From: Paraburkholderia sp. LEh10
Lineage (GTDB): Bacteria > Pseudomonadota > Gammaproteobacteria > Burkholderiales > Burkholderiaceae
Direction: 5' to 3'
NCBI RefSeq assembly: GCF_017814945.1
Contig: NZ_JAGIPX010000051.1
Location: forward strand, 1 to 62,537
DNA: 62,537 nucleotides
The position numbers and the translations under genes were made by a program. Positions 36,655 to 44,947 of this stretch are shown here, in pieces. Every line of letters starts with the position of its first letter. The first letter of the stretch is position 1. The notes beneath the pieces are model-generated. The model was not told the DNA's origin. It did no database searches and saw only the letters and a list, made by a program, of their open reading frames with translations.

Positions 36655-36674
36655 GACGCTCTTTCGTGAGCGTC
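36655..36674 (+). terminator. Hairpin after the TetR gene
   Basis: Perfect 7-base arms GACGCTC and GAGCGTC with a 6-base loop, starting 13 bases after the stop. There is no U-run, so termination would be weak or Rho-assisted. The following 36675-37100 contains no supported gene. Confidence 0.4.
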
Positions 36675-37100
36675 CGGGCGTTGGGCGGCAGCAGGGACGC
36701 GTGCGGCGACCCCATCCGCCCCGCCGATTACAGGCCTGACTCGCTAAGGGCGTCCTGCGCTTCGCCTCTAATGTTACCTGGAGCGCTTTCAGCGAACCGA
36801 GATCGGACGAACTAAAGCGTGAGAAATCTGTGCTTGCAGGTGCAAGTCTAATCAAAGAGGCGATGCGTTCGGTCATTTCAAATATCCGAAGAAGGGCTGC
36901 GGTCGGAGGTGTCGCAGGAAGAAGTCGCTTATGCTCGGGCGCCCGTCTGTGAAAGGATGATGATCACGTGCCGTCTGCACGTCGGATCGCAGACAAGGCT
37001 CGATCGTCCTGCAGCAGGCATCCTGCTGTACGCATGGGCGGCCCACTGTTGCTGATGACGGAGAGCTTAACGATAGCACCAGTACTGAGTCGAAGAATCG

Positions 37101-37679
37101 TTAGCACCGACTCGTTCGCAGCAAGAGCTCAACAGACTTGACGAATCGATCTACGGGCACATGTCTTCCATCGACGCCCGATGGTACAGGAAGAGCAGCT
37201 ACAGATCCGATCAGTAGCTTGGCGACGTGTTCGGCGGGCTCCCGCGTCATGTTGTTGATCGTCCCTTGGCCCTCGGTCACGCATTCGCAAAAAAAAGTCT
37301 CGAGTTTCTGCATGGCACTTGAGCTGATGTGCTCGAACGCCGAGTTTCGGATAGCAAGGCTTATGGCGGTGATGAAGACCAGCCTCGCGCTGCTACCTCC
37401 GAAGACGAACGATCGCTCGCTGATCACCCGGAAGAAGCACAGATTCACGGCGATAGGACAATAAGCTTTGCGCAATTGTCTCAGCATCAAATCAAAACGA
37501 TTGTCAATATACCAGCTGAGTGCTGCAGCAAACAGTTGCGTTTTGTTCCCATATTCTGCGAACAGCATGCTCGGCGACACTACTGTGAAATTTGAAATTT
37601 GATGGATAGTGACCGTTTCAAAATCATGAGTCGAAAAACAGATCAAGGCCGATTCCATAACGCCCGGATCCATTCGCAA
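37101..37679 (-). CDS. Divergent TetR-family regulator
   Basis: About 192 residues from TTG 37679 (or ATG 37673). The helix-turn-helix is degenerate but recognisable: TIHQISNFTVVSPSMLFAEYGNKTQLF, aligning with ASLYNAFGDKRALF in its neighbours. The ligand domain keeps the class pattern (FVFGGSSARLVFITAISLAI, EPAEHVAKLLIGSVAALPV). Proline and methionine in the recognition helix may weaken or change DNA specificity. A strong promoter (37716-37744) with an upstream GTTAC-N3-GTAAC palindrome drives it, so self-regulation or control by a sister TetR is plausible. Confidence 0.7.
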   Translation of the reverse strand: MRMDPGVMESALICFSTHDFETVTIHQISNFTVVSPSMLFAEYGNKTQLFAAALSWYIDNRFDLMLRQLRKAYCPIAVNLCFFRVISERSFVFGGSSARLVFITAISLAIRNSAFEHISSSAMQKLETFFCECVTEGQGTINNMTREPAEHVAKLLIGSVAALPVPSGVDGRHVPVDRFVKSVELLLRTSRC

Positions 37680-37715
37680 TCGTCAGGATCGACCCGGTCT
37701 CGAAAATAATCGAGG

Positions 37716-37765
37716 TTTATATTGCCATCAAAGGTTTAGGTCAATCCTTTTGTTACTGCGTAACG
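37716..37765 (-). promoter_or_regulatory. Sigma-70-like promoter with GTTAC-N3-GTAAC palindrome, site 4
   Basis: On the minus strand TTGACC (37744-37739), exactly 17 bases, then TATAAA (37721-37716), about 37 bases ahead of the TetR start. The palindrome TGTTAC-TGC-GTAACG occupies 37751-37765, 6 bases upstream of the -35 box. That place suits an activator or a repressor that blocks RNA polymerase. This is the clearest promoter linked to the palindrome family. Confidence 0.6.
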
Positions 37766-37838
37766 AGAGCGAGGCGTTCTTCTGCAGCGATACGCCCATA
37801 ACGAGAAGAGGGCTGAGCTTGCCTTCGATGTGTATCTT

Positions 37839-38261
37839 TCAGCAATCTTCAAGAGATTCATGGGCGAGACGGCTTTCGACTTCGGTCGCAAGCATCATTG
37901 CGGACGCATTGATTGGTCGTGGCTTCGAGATAGGTTTGTATATGCTATCCCCGGTGTTGATTACGATGCCGCTGAGAGAACAAATTCCCGGTCTGGTCGC
38001 GTCAAAACGACGCCAGAGCTGGAAACTGTAACTGCATCGTGTTGGGTCGTGCCAAGATACTATCACGGTGCATTGGGATGCCCGCTCGAGGATGTTGACT
38101 GTCGCGTGGCGCAAATGCATGTCGTCCGATACTGAGGTTCCCGTTGGTGTCGTCAGGTCTGTCGATAGAAGTCTTTCCAGCGATTGTGAACCTGATTGAG
38201 CGAGCGATCGCACGATGCTCTTCCATGCGGCGACTTTGGCCGTTGTAGCCGATGCTTCCAT
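37839..38261 (-). CDS. DUF3331 family protein
   Basis: A 140-residue protein. The domain shows a variable N terminus, then ERASQCTVIVSWHDPTRCSYSFQLW, GICSLSGIVINTGDSIYKP and NASAMMLATEVE. These match DUF3331, a small family found almost only in Burkholderia relatives. The core is about 80 residues with a CxLSG-x-x-I-x-x-G-D motif resembling a treble-clef/zinc-finger-like turn, although only one of the usual cysteines is visible. Function unknown. A second copy is at 48377-48799. It lies between two TetR genes. Confidence 0.8.
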   Translation of the reverse strand: MEASATTAKVAAWKSIVRSLAQSGSQSLERLLSTDLTTPTGTSVSDDMHLRHATVNILERASQCTVIVSWHDPTRCSYSFQLWRRFDATRPGICSLSGIVINTGDSIYKPISKPRPINASAMMLATEVESRLAHESLEDC

Positions 38262-38893
38262 GTCTAGTCTCCGGGAACTTCGGGGTTAGGCGGCGAATAA
38301 CGTGAGATGGCGGTGGAGTTCGAGCGCGAATTCGTGCTGTAGGGCCCTCGATCGCACAGGTGGGTGATATGGATATCTATCAACCGCAGATGTTCTGTGA
38401 CGGATGAGTGCGGCAGCACCGATGTAAAGATGGTACGCGGCGCTAGTGCCCGAAACAAACATGCATCGGTATAGAAGTTCGACGCCAAAGGATATCAAAC
38501 GATTCGTCTGGACCGGAGACGGTTGACTGATGCAGGTCGGGTCGCTGATCTTTGTCCACTTGCATCATGCTTCAAGTGCTGTGGCGGGCGCGGTCGGGCG
38601 CCTGCGTTTTGGGTAGGCCGCTAACAGAGCGGGTGGCGCGTGCTCAGATTTCGACATCGTTCATGACGTTAAATGTTCGACACCGCGACGATTCGAAGAC
38701 CCGCCGGTAGTAAGGTAGGCGAGTCTTGATGTGCGTCGCGAATGAGGTCGCCAGTGCTCAGGCGAAGCGGGTTCGTGGTGACACGGTCAGTGCAGTCAGA
38801 CCTGCACGTCGATGGACAATGGCCAGCGCGCGAACAGCCAGCCGGCCAACTTACTCGGTATGATAAATCGAAGTTTTGTGGTAAGGATTTCAG
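38262..38893. other. Intergenic region
   Basis: About 630 bases upstream of both the DUF3331 gene (minus) and the TetR gene (plus). It must contain their promoters. No gene or striking palindrome was found. Confidence 0.3.
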
Positions 38894-39484
38894 ATGGCTG
38901 GAAAGAGACGATTTGATGAGCAAGCGGTTTTCAACGTTGCAATGGAGGTATTGGAGCGCCGAGGGTACAAGGAAGCCACTATGGTCGAGTTGGCTGAGGC
39001 GACGGGGGTGCAACGTGGCGCACTCTACGACGCTTACGGAAGCAAAGAAGAGTTCTTCCTTAGGGCATTCAACTACCTGGCTGGCAAGTTTTACGAGCAG
39101 GTTCGGCGTGCTCTTACGAAACCTGATAGGCGCGCTTGCCTGCAGTCGTTTTTTAAATTGATCGTTCCTCGTGGTAACACTTCCCGGTGTGTTGCCATCA
39201 TCGCGACCCGGTTGACCACTGAATCAGGGGATCCGTCACACAGGTTACGAGATTCGTTGGCGGAGTTCTTTGTCAAGCTCGAGAACTTGTTATGCGAGGC
39301 CCTTAGCGTAGAGCGAGACGGTATGGAATTGTCCATGTCGGCGGACGACGCGGCAAAGCTTGTTGTCGCAACTACGCGTGGGATTGCCGTGATGCGCAAC
39401 ATACGCATGAACCGTGTGACAGTTACATCGGTTACCAGTGCACTCCTTAATGCCGTGATCTCGTCTGCTCCACAAGACTCGTGA
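38894..39484 (+). CDS. TetR/AcrR-family transcriptional regulator
   Basis: A 196-residue regulator. The helix-turn-helix is intact: MAGKRRFDEQAVFNVAMEVL, ATMVELAEATGVQRGALYDAYGSKEEFF. The ligand domain has ALTKPDRRACLQSFFKLIV, CVAIIATRLTTESG and AAKLVVATTRGIAVMRNI. The cysteines in RACLQ and SRCVAI resemble those used by redox-sensing TetR proteins, but this is only a resemblance. The AhpD-like gene at 39856 lies 370 bases downstream on the same strand and is a possible target. Confidence 0.9.
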   Translation: MAGKRRFDEQAVFNVAMEVLERRGYKEATMVELAEATGVQRGALYDAYGSKEEFFLRAFNYLAGKFYEQVRRALTKPDRRACLQSFFKLIVPRGNTSRCVAIIATRLTTESGDPSHRLRDSLAEFFVKLENLLCEALSVERDGMELSMSADDAAKLVVATTRGIAVMRNIRMNRVTVTSVTSALLNAVISSAPQDS

Positions 39485-39855
39485 CTGCTGGCCTTGATGA
39501 GCATAAACCTGTCGGTACAGGTTTGGGGCGCAGGGCATAACCGTGGTCCTGCCAAGAGCATGGTATTTCGACCGCTGCCGGTGGCGCCTTTCCTACTCCG
39601 ACCTCACGCCCTCAACCACCTCTCCACCTCTCCACCTCGCCAACGCTCGGTAAATATAACGCTTAACCGTAAATGTTGTTAGGTCGTGCGCGGGGACCGT
39701 CTCCAGGGGAGGGCTGCCGGTTAGCGCTTCTAGAGCGCCGAGGAGTTCTCACGTTTTGAAATTGCACTTTTCAGAATCACTGGCTTATCAGAGTATTGAG
39801 GCAATCCTATGATGGACCCGGTGCTGCACTTGGTCGGCGCAATCGGAGGAACAAC
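39485..39855. other. Intergenic region
   Basis: About 370 bases between the TetR gene and the AhpD-like gene, with a short pyrimidine-rich direct repeat (cctctccacctctccacct near 39618). No gene supported. Confidence 0.3.
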
Positions 39856-40386
39856 GTGTCCCGTATCGATATTCCTGGTCATCAAGAAACCGCTGCGTCC
39901 AGTCTGCAACCTCTATTTCACTTCATTAGCAGGCGTTTTGGATTCGTCCCGGATCTTTATCGGATCCTGTCCATCAGTCCACACTCGCTGACCGGGTTGA
40001 TGGAGATGCAGGCAGCGCTCTCACGAACATTGGATGTGCGTACGCGCGAAAGGATCGCGATAGCTGTGTCTGAAGTTAATGGCTGCGACTATTGTGTTTG
40101 TGCTCATTCGTACGTCGCACACTATTTCGCTAAACTCGTCCCGCAAGAGATAGCCTTGAACCGCGTCGGCCGATCGCTGAACCGCGATGCAGAATCAGCG
40201 ATAAGGTTCGCGCGGAAAGTTTCAGTATCGCGGGGAAAAGTGAGGACGGAGGACCTGAACGACATACGCGCTGCAGGGTATTCTGATGCGCAGATTGTGG
40301 AAATCATCGCGCTATGCGCGCAGGTATTTTTGACCAACCTTCTAGCCAATGTATTTGACATTCAGCCTGATTTCCCGGAGTTTTAG
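39856..40386 (+). CDS. AhpD-like alkylhydroperoxidase family protein
   Basis: I choose GTG 39856 (MSRIDIPGHQETAA) because cggagga precedes it at the right distance; the frame upstream looks non-coding. The 176-residue protein matches the family of the gene at 19180: SLTGLMEMQAALSRTLDVRT, active site SEVNGCDYCVCAH (Cys77, Cys80, His84, with an extra Cys82), AIRFARKVSVSRGKV and the end VFLTNLLANVFDIQPDFPEF. The extra cysteine inside the motif is unusual and could offer an alternative disulfide. No operon partner. Confidence 0.87.
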   Translation: MSRIDIPGHQETAASSLQPLFHFISRRFGFVPDLYRILSISPHSLTGLMEMQAALSRTLDVRTRERIAIAVSEVNGCDYCVCAHSYVAHYFAKLVPQEIALNRVGRSLNRDAESAIRFARKVSVSRGKVRTEDLNDIRAAGYSDAQIVEIIALCAQVFLTNLLANVFDIQPDFPEF

Positions 40387-40526
40387 AGTGTAGCTGTTCA
40401 TGGAGACTTAATCGGCGCCGAGCGTTCAGCGTCCTCCTACGATAACTAGCGACACGTTTCTTGCGCCCGCTGGAGTGCTAGCACACACCCGGGCGCAGAT
40501 CTGTCTCCCTCGTCGATTTCGCAGGC

Positions 40527-41045
40527 CTATATTGAAAGTTTGTGCGACGAATCGGCGAGCTCGGTCTGGTTCAGGCGAAAAAACCCCCATCCTGGATCCT
40601 CACCGAATTGCAGACTGTCCTTGACTGCCACATTGGCAGATTCCATGGCGGAGGAGTCAGAACACAGTCTGCAGCTTCGATCCGCGAGCCCAGAGCTCAT
40701 AATGGTGCGACTGTCGTCGGTTTTCTTGAAGGCTATGATGCCTTGCGGAAGTGCGTTGTTGCAGAGGAAATGTTTATAGGCGACGGGGTCGACGTAGGCG
40801 TCCGAATAGCGAATTACTATGCAGTGCTCGACAAGGTTACGAACTGGTTCATTGGTCAAACGGATATGAACCCACTCATGGAAGTTGGTTGGTAGAATTA
40901 GATCGCCGTAAATTGAATATTCCAGCGTCGCCCTCGGTACCGATGTGCGCTCTCTCGACGTAAGTAATATTTGACGAAGGTAAGCGATCCCCGCTAATGC
41001 TACGCAGATAGCAAATATTTCCATCATCTCGGCCGGATCGTACAT
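40527..41045 (-). CDS. Membrane-anchored cytochrome P460-like protein lacking the haem motif
   Basis: The start at ATG 41045 has a clear gaggag site. Residues about 5-25 are a membrane anchor (MEIFAICVALAGIAYLRQIL). The rest follows the P460 pattern: LPTNFHEWVHIRLTNE, YVDPVAYKHFLCNNALPQGIIAFKK, and NVAVKDSLQFGEDPGWGFFRL, which parallels VMVKDDVGRF and GWGWSWF in the true P460 gene at 55617. The CxxCH haem site that should come near the end is absent; the protein finishes LADSSHKLSI. So it cannot bind c-type haem in the usual way. It may be a derived binding protein or a gene losing function. Confidence 0.55.
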   Translation of the reverse strand: MYDPAEMMEIFAICVALAGIAYLRQILLTSRERTSVPRATLEYSIYGDLILPTNFHEWVHIRLTNEPVRNLVEHCIVIRYSDAYVDPVAYKHFLCNNALPQGIIAFKKTDDSRTIMSSGLADRSCRLCSDSSAMESANVAVKDSLQFGEDPGWGFFRLNQTELADSSHKLSI

Positions 41046-41227
41046 CACACTCCTCACGCTCGCTATGTGACCCAATGCAGCGATTCAACAAAAACCCGGC
41101 GGCTTCGTCAATCATCTTCCAGGTTGATCACGAGATACCTCGGTATATCCACGGACATCGATAACAAACCGGTGAAAAATGTGCGAGTCAGCCGAGAACA
41201 CCGCGGCGCTCAGGTCACGATAATTAA

Positions 41228-41776
41228 CTATGCCGATTTCGGGTCCAAAATAACGACTGGGAAGTCGATAGGTGTGTCGAATACGTTGTTTATGAAATTG
41301 GTAAATAGGAATTGCACGCTAAGCGCAATGATCTCGACAAGGTTGGCGTCCGTGAACCCGGCTTGTCGCATGATGTCGAGATCTGATTCGGCTACATTAC
41401 CGCGCGTTTCCAGTATTTTTTTCGCAAAGTGGACCGCAGCGTCCCTCTTCGAATCACTGGATGTGCCCATCCGATTGAGCGAGATTTCCTCCAGGCTGAG
41501 ATTAGCAGCATTAGCTGCCAAGAAGGTGTATGCAGATAGACAGTATCGGCAGGAATTTACTTGCGACACAACCAGTGCGATCGCGTCTCTTGTCTTCGAA
41601 TCTAATGTCTTCGCGAGTGCTCCCTGTAGGCCCGTCCAACCAGTTAAAGCTTCTGGGCTGAGAGACATGATACTGAACTGGTTCGGAGTAAATCCAAATT
41701 GTCTGTTGAACGCATCAAGCATCGGCTTCGAGGCGAGGGGCGTTTCGTCGCACGTGGGGATTGCGATACGGGTCAT
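41228..41776 (-). CDS. AhpD-like family protein with altered active site
   Basis: A 182-residue relative of the genes at 19180 and 39856, full length (DAFNRQFGFTPNQF, GALAKTLDSKTRDAIALVV, KRDAAVHFAKKILETRG, FLFTNFINNVFDTPIDFPVV). The motif reads SQVNSCRYCLSAY: Cys76 and Cys79 are kept, but the histidine at 83 is tyrosine, and the glutamate at 72 is glutamine. Those two residues relay protons in AhpD, so a peroxidase role is doubtful while disulfide chemistry remains possible. It lies 110 bases downstream of the FixJ-type regulator on the same strand. Confidence 0.85.
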   Translation of the reverse strand: MTRIAIPTCDETPLASKPMLDAFNRQFGFTPNQFSIMSLSPEALTGWTGLQGALAKTLDSKTRDAIALVVSQVNSCRYCLSAYTFLAANAANLSLEEISLNRMGTSSDSKRDAAVHFAKKILETRGNVAESDLDIMRQAGFTDANLVEIIALSVQFLFTNFINNVFDTPIDFPVVILDPKSA

Positions 41777-41886
41777 TTAGTTTATCCGGTTAAAAGCCAA
41801 CGAGGACGGCAAATAAGATTGTAGTTAACGCCATTATTGATACAGACGCGTCGATGCGGGAGGCGATTTATGACTCGAGAGATGAC

Positions 41887-42552
41887 TTACCGATCCGACT
41901 TTGGCAGGCGTGTTTCCATTTTGACGAGTTCAACGAGCGTGTTCGCTTTCATCTTACGCATGAGCTGCCCGCGATGCACTTTTATGGTTATCTCGCTCAG
42001 ATTCAGCTTTGCCGCGATCTGTTTGTTCATCATACCGCCTGTGACCATGGACAGGAGCTTTCGCTCATGGGCAGTCAAGGACTCGTATCGTTCACGCAAC
42101 TCTCGACGGCCGCGTTCGCTTTCGCGCCGTGCGCGGTCATGAATCATCGCAGAACGGACCGCGTCAAGCATGTCCTGGTCACGAAAAGGCTTGCTCAGAA
42201 AGTTGTGGGCGCCCGACTTCATCGCCTTCACAGTCATCGCAATATCACCGTGCGCGGTCATAAAGACGATTGGTATGTAAACCTGGAGCTTGGCGAGGCG
42301 CTCTTGTGCCTCAAGTCCGCCGACCCCTGGCATCCGAATATCGAGGATGAGGCAGCTCGGCAACGCGGCCGCCTTGTCTGCGTTCTTCGCCAACACCTCA
42401 ATCATTTCCGTGGCTGAGCTAAAGAGCCTTACCTCCAGGCCCACGGTCGCCAACAGATCCGCGACAGATTCTCTGACCGAGATATCGTCATCGATAACAT
42501 AGACTAAAGGAGACGATTCCATATCATGATTCTCCGATTCTGAAAAAGACAT
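41887..42552 (-). CDS. FixJ-family response regulator (pairs with upstream kinase)
   Basis: A 221-residue regulator. Receiver: YVIDDDISVRES, phospho-acceptor Asp71 in CLILDIRMPGVGG, SKPFRDQDMLDAV. LuxR-type helix-turn-helix: LTAHERKLLSMVTGGMMNKQ, SEITIKVHRGQLMRKM. The kinase gene ends 20 bases upstream on the same strand, so they form one transcription unit and a two-component pair. The AhpD-like and P460-like genes that follow on the same strand are candidate members of the unit or its regulon. Confidence 0.93.
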   Translation of the reverse strand: MSFSESENHDMESSPLVYVIDDDISVRESVADLLATVGLEVRLFSSATEMIEVLAKNADKAAALPSCLILDIRMPGVGGLEAQERLAKLQVYIPIVFMTAHGDIAMTVKAMKSGAHNFLSKPFRDQDMLDAVRSAMIHDRARRESERGRRELRERYESLTAHERKLLSMVTGGMMNKQIAAKLNLSEITIKVHRGQLMRKMKANTLVELVKMETRLPKSDR

Positions 42553-42572
42553 ATTCGTTTATTGGTTTCGGA

Positions 42573-44330
42573 TTAAGACCGAACATCATCCACGGATGTG
42601 CTGTCTAAATACGGCAACGTAAACCGGAATACGGTTTCCTGTTGGCACCGTTCGGCTTGAAGTAGTCCTCCGTGCGCCTCTACGATGGAACGGCACACTT
42701 TCAGTCCCATGCCCATACCATTGGGTTTAGTTGTAAAGAGTGCGTCGAAAAGCTCCTCTGCGGAGTGTTCGCCGAACCCACACCCATTGTCCTGGACGGT
42801 CACCATCGCAAACGCGGAATCATGCGAGGTGGAGTTCACGATCAGAGACTTTTGCGTCCCGACCACGGGTAGCAAAGCGTCCATAGAATTACGTATCAGG
42901 TTTTCCAGAACCTGTTGAATCTGTGTGCGATCACCGAGTACCGGTTTGGCTACAGCGGTTTGCAGGCGTAATCGGATATTCGCGCGGTCGAGCTCGCCCT
43001 GCAGTAGAAACGCGACTTCCCTGATGGCATCGTCGAGGTCCACAGGAACCTTAGTAATACCCGAATTGGACGCCACAGCCCGTAACCCTCTGAACACGTC
43101 AGCAGCCCGACGGGCGTCTCGAGCCACTCGTCGAGCGGAATCGCGTGCCCGAGCTGTTTCTGCGGGTGATTTCGACAGCCACCTAAGACAAGCCTCCGCG
43201 TTCGTAATGATTCCCGTGAGTGGCTGGTAAACCTCGTGGACAATTGATGCTGCCATCTCGCCCATCGTGGAGAGGCGATGGGCACGCGCGAGTTCCGCGC
43301 GCGCCGCTTGTAACGCATTCTCCGCATTACGTCGTTCCGTGACATCAACGGTTACCCCGATGTATTGCAGATCTTCTGTGTCGTCAGTCTGCGGGTGACC
43401 TTCCACTTGCACGTATTTGATTTCCCCGAAGCCGACCACAATCCTGAATTCGAGTTTGAAGACGCGCCGAGCGGCAATGGCTTTCACGAGTGCGATTCGC
43501 ACAAGTGGGAGGTCGTCAGGGTGGGTCAGGTTTACTAGTTTTGCACTCGGGATACGTCGTTCACGCGGAATTTCATATATCCGGAAAAATTCTGAGGACG
43601 CTTCTAACAGGTCCGTACCCGCGCGCCACCTCCAGCTGCCCGTTTGACTCATCCGTTGCATGTGGGCAAGCTCTTTTTTGTTTGCACACAGCGCAACTTC
43701 GACCTCTTCAATCGTTCTATTCTCGAGAGCGATGCGTGCACGAAGCCGCAAATTTTCTCGTTTCACCGCAGCTTGCGCTGAGAGTATGTTCAGGTGGGAA
43801 ATGAGGGACCAATCGAACGGTAGGGTATCGCGGTGTGTGTCGAGACAGAGCATCTCCTTGCTCTCGTCACTATTGAGCAGGGGCACACACAACATGGGGC
43901 TATCAATGGTGTCGGGTTGTGGGTCCACCCAGACTTGCGCCCGCTCAGAGGAGGTAGTCCCCAAGAAAACCGGCATATAGGTCAGCGAAACCGTATCGAA
44001 GACGTTCCTGAACAGTCCCTCCGACTCGACGGGTCGCCTACCATGGCTGACGATGATTTCGTCATTGTGCGAGCGCCGTGCCTCACATTCGACGAACATA
44101 TTCCCCCCGTCGTTCCTGATGAGCCGAACCCGGTTTGCCTTCGCCATCGATATGGCGTTTTTCAGGAAAGTCGCGACGACTTCCGTTTCGTTGGTATCAC
44201 GTGAAAGTTGTTGAGAAGCCTGGACCATTGCCAGTAGCTGCGTGCGATGCCCATTACCGATCATGCCTGTTTTAGTACTCAAATTCGGTTTCTGTGTGTG
44301 ACGGGAGGCCTGATTCTGCCGCTTGCCCAC
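42573..44330 (-). CDS. FixL-like soluble sensor histidine kinase (GAF + PAS)
   Basis: About 585 residues from GTG 44330; ATG 44264 (MIGNGHRTQLLAM) is an alternative start. Domains in order: GAF-like (about 30-190, MLCVPLLNSDESKEMLCL), a PAS domain with PAC end (SQTGSWRWRAGTDLLEASSE, YIGVTVDVTERRNAE), HisKA with the phospho-acceptor in SIVHEVYQPLTGI, and HATPase_c (NLIRNSMDALL, VQDNGCGF, GMGMGLKVCRSIVEAHGG). There are no membrane spans. A soluble GAF/PAS kinase with a FixJ partner suggests sensing of a diffusible or redox signal; no haem-ligand histidine is evident. Confidence 0.92.
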   Translation of the reverse strand: MGKRQNQASRHTQKPNLSTKTGMIGNGHRTQLLAMVQASQQLSRDTNETEVVATFLKNAISMAKANRVRLIRNDGGNMFVECEARRSHNDEIIVSHGRRPVESEGLFRNVFDTVSLTYMPVFLGTTSSERAQVWVDPQPDTIDSPMLCVPLLNSDESKEMLCLDTHRDTLPFDWSLISHLNILSAQAAVKRENLRLRARIALENRTIEEVEVALCANKKELAHMQRMSQTGSWRWRAGTDLLEASSEFFRIYEIPRERRIPSAKLVNLTHPDDLPLVRIALVKAIAARRVFKLEFRIVVGFGEIKYVQVEGHPQTDDTEDLQYIGVTVDVTERRNAENALQAARAELARAHRLSTMGEMAASIVHEVYQPLTGIITNAEACLRWLSKSPAETARARDSARRVARDARRAADVFRGLRAVASNSGITKVPVDLDDAIREVAFLLQGELDRANIRLRLQTAVAKPVLGDRTQIQQVLENLIRNSMDALLPVVGTQKSLIVNSTSHDSAFAMVTVQDNGCGFGEHSAEELFDALFTTKPNGMGMGLKVCRSIVEAHGGLLQAERCQQETVFRFTLPYLDSTSVDDVRS

Positions 44331-44371
44331 TTGGAGTGTTGCATGCAGTTAAACTGTTTAGGTCTGCCGGG

Positions 44372-44947
44372 CTAGCTGATCTTGGGGGTCCTCAGTTGGT
44401 GAAGCGTCGGACGAACGACCTCTTCAAGGGGCCTGCGCTCCGGCCTTAACCGGAAGAGGATGCTCATGCTGAGCAATGTTGTGAGGAGGAGGCTCCCGAG
44501 CTCCGTCGAGGGTTGAGTGCGGATAATTTCTCCCTGCAGTTGGCCCGCATACACGCACTCTGTCAGATACTTCTCAATCGCCTCAATTGTTTCCGAGACG
44601 ATCGCAGAACAGTCCGTATCGAGGTTTTCTGCTTCGAAACCGGCCCTAATTAGCAGCCTCGCGTCACTCCTCGCCGGATGAACGAAGAAGCGCTCGATTT
44701 TGCGGAACGGGGAGAGCTGGGGCGGGTCCGCTTCTATTGCGCGCCTGAAACTTCGCTCGACGCTCTGAACGAGTGCGCTGCGGAACAATGACCGCTTGTC
44801 ACCGAACGAGTTGTAGAGGCTTCCGCAACTTACGTCCGCACGGAGCGCATTCTTGCGCATCGACGCGTCCAGGAAGTCGTCTGCGCCAAAATAGCTGATG
44901 GCTGCGTCGATGACGTCGAACTCATTGAATTCTCGTCGACGTGGCAT
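44372..44947 (-). CDS. TetR-family transcriptional regulator
   Basis: Set from ATG 44947 (MPRRREFNEFDVIDAAISYF), giving 191 residues; the frame is open for 150 codons further upstream but that part has no domain resemblance. The helix-turn-helix reads SMRKNALRADVSCGSLYNSFGDKRSLF, like its sisters but with a cysteine (SCGS) in the turn. The ligand domain keeps RLLIRAGFEAENLDTD and LGSLLLTTLLSMSILFRLRP. It ends 41 bases before the kinase on the same strand, so TetR, kinase and regulator may be one operon. Confidence 0.88.
   Translation of the reverse strand: MPRRREFNEFDVIDAAISYFGADDFLDASMRKNALRADVSCGSLYNSFGDKRSLFRSALVQSVERSFRRAIEADPPQLSPFRKIERFFVHPARSDARLLIRAGFEAENLDTDCSAIVSETIEAIEKYLTECVYAGQLQGEIIRTQPSTELGSLLLTTLLSMSILFRLRPERRPLEEVVRPTLHQLRTPKIS

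Noticed and set aside
39618..39637. Short cctctccacctctccacct tandem as a CRISPR-like or satellite array
   Set aside because: Only about two imperfect 8-9 base units, with no spacers and no cas genes.
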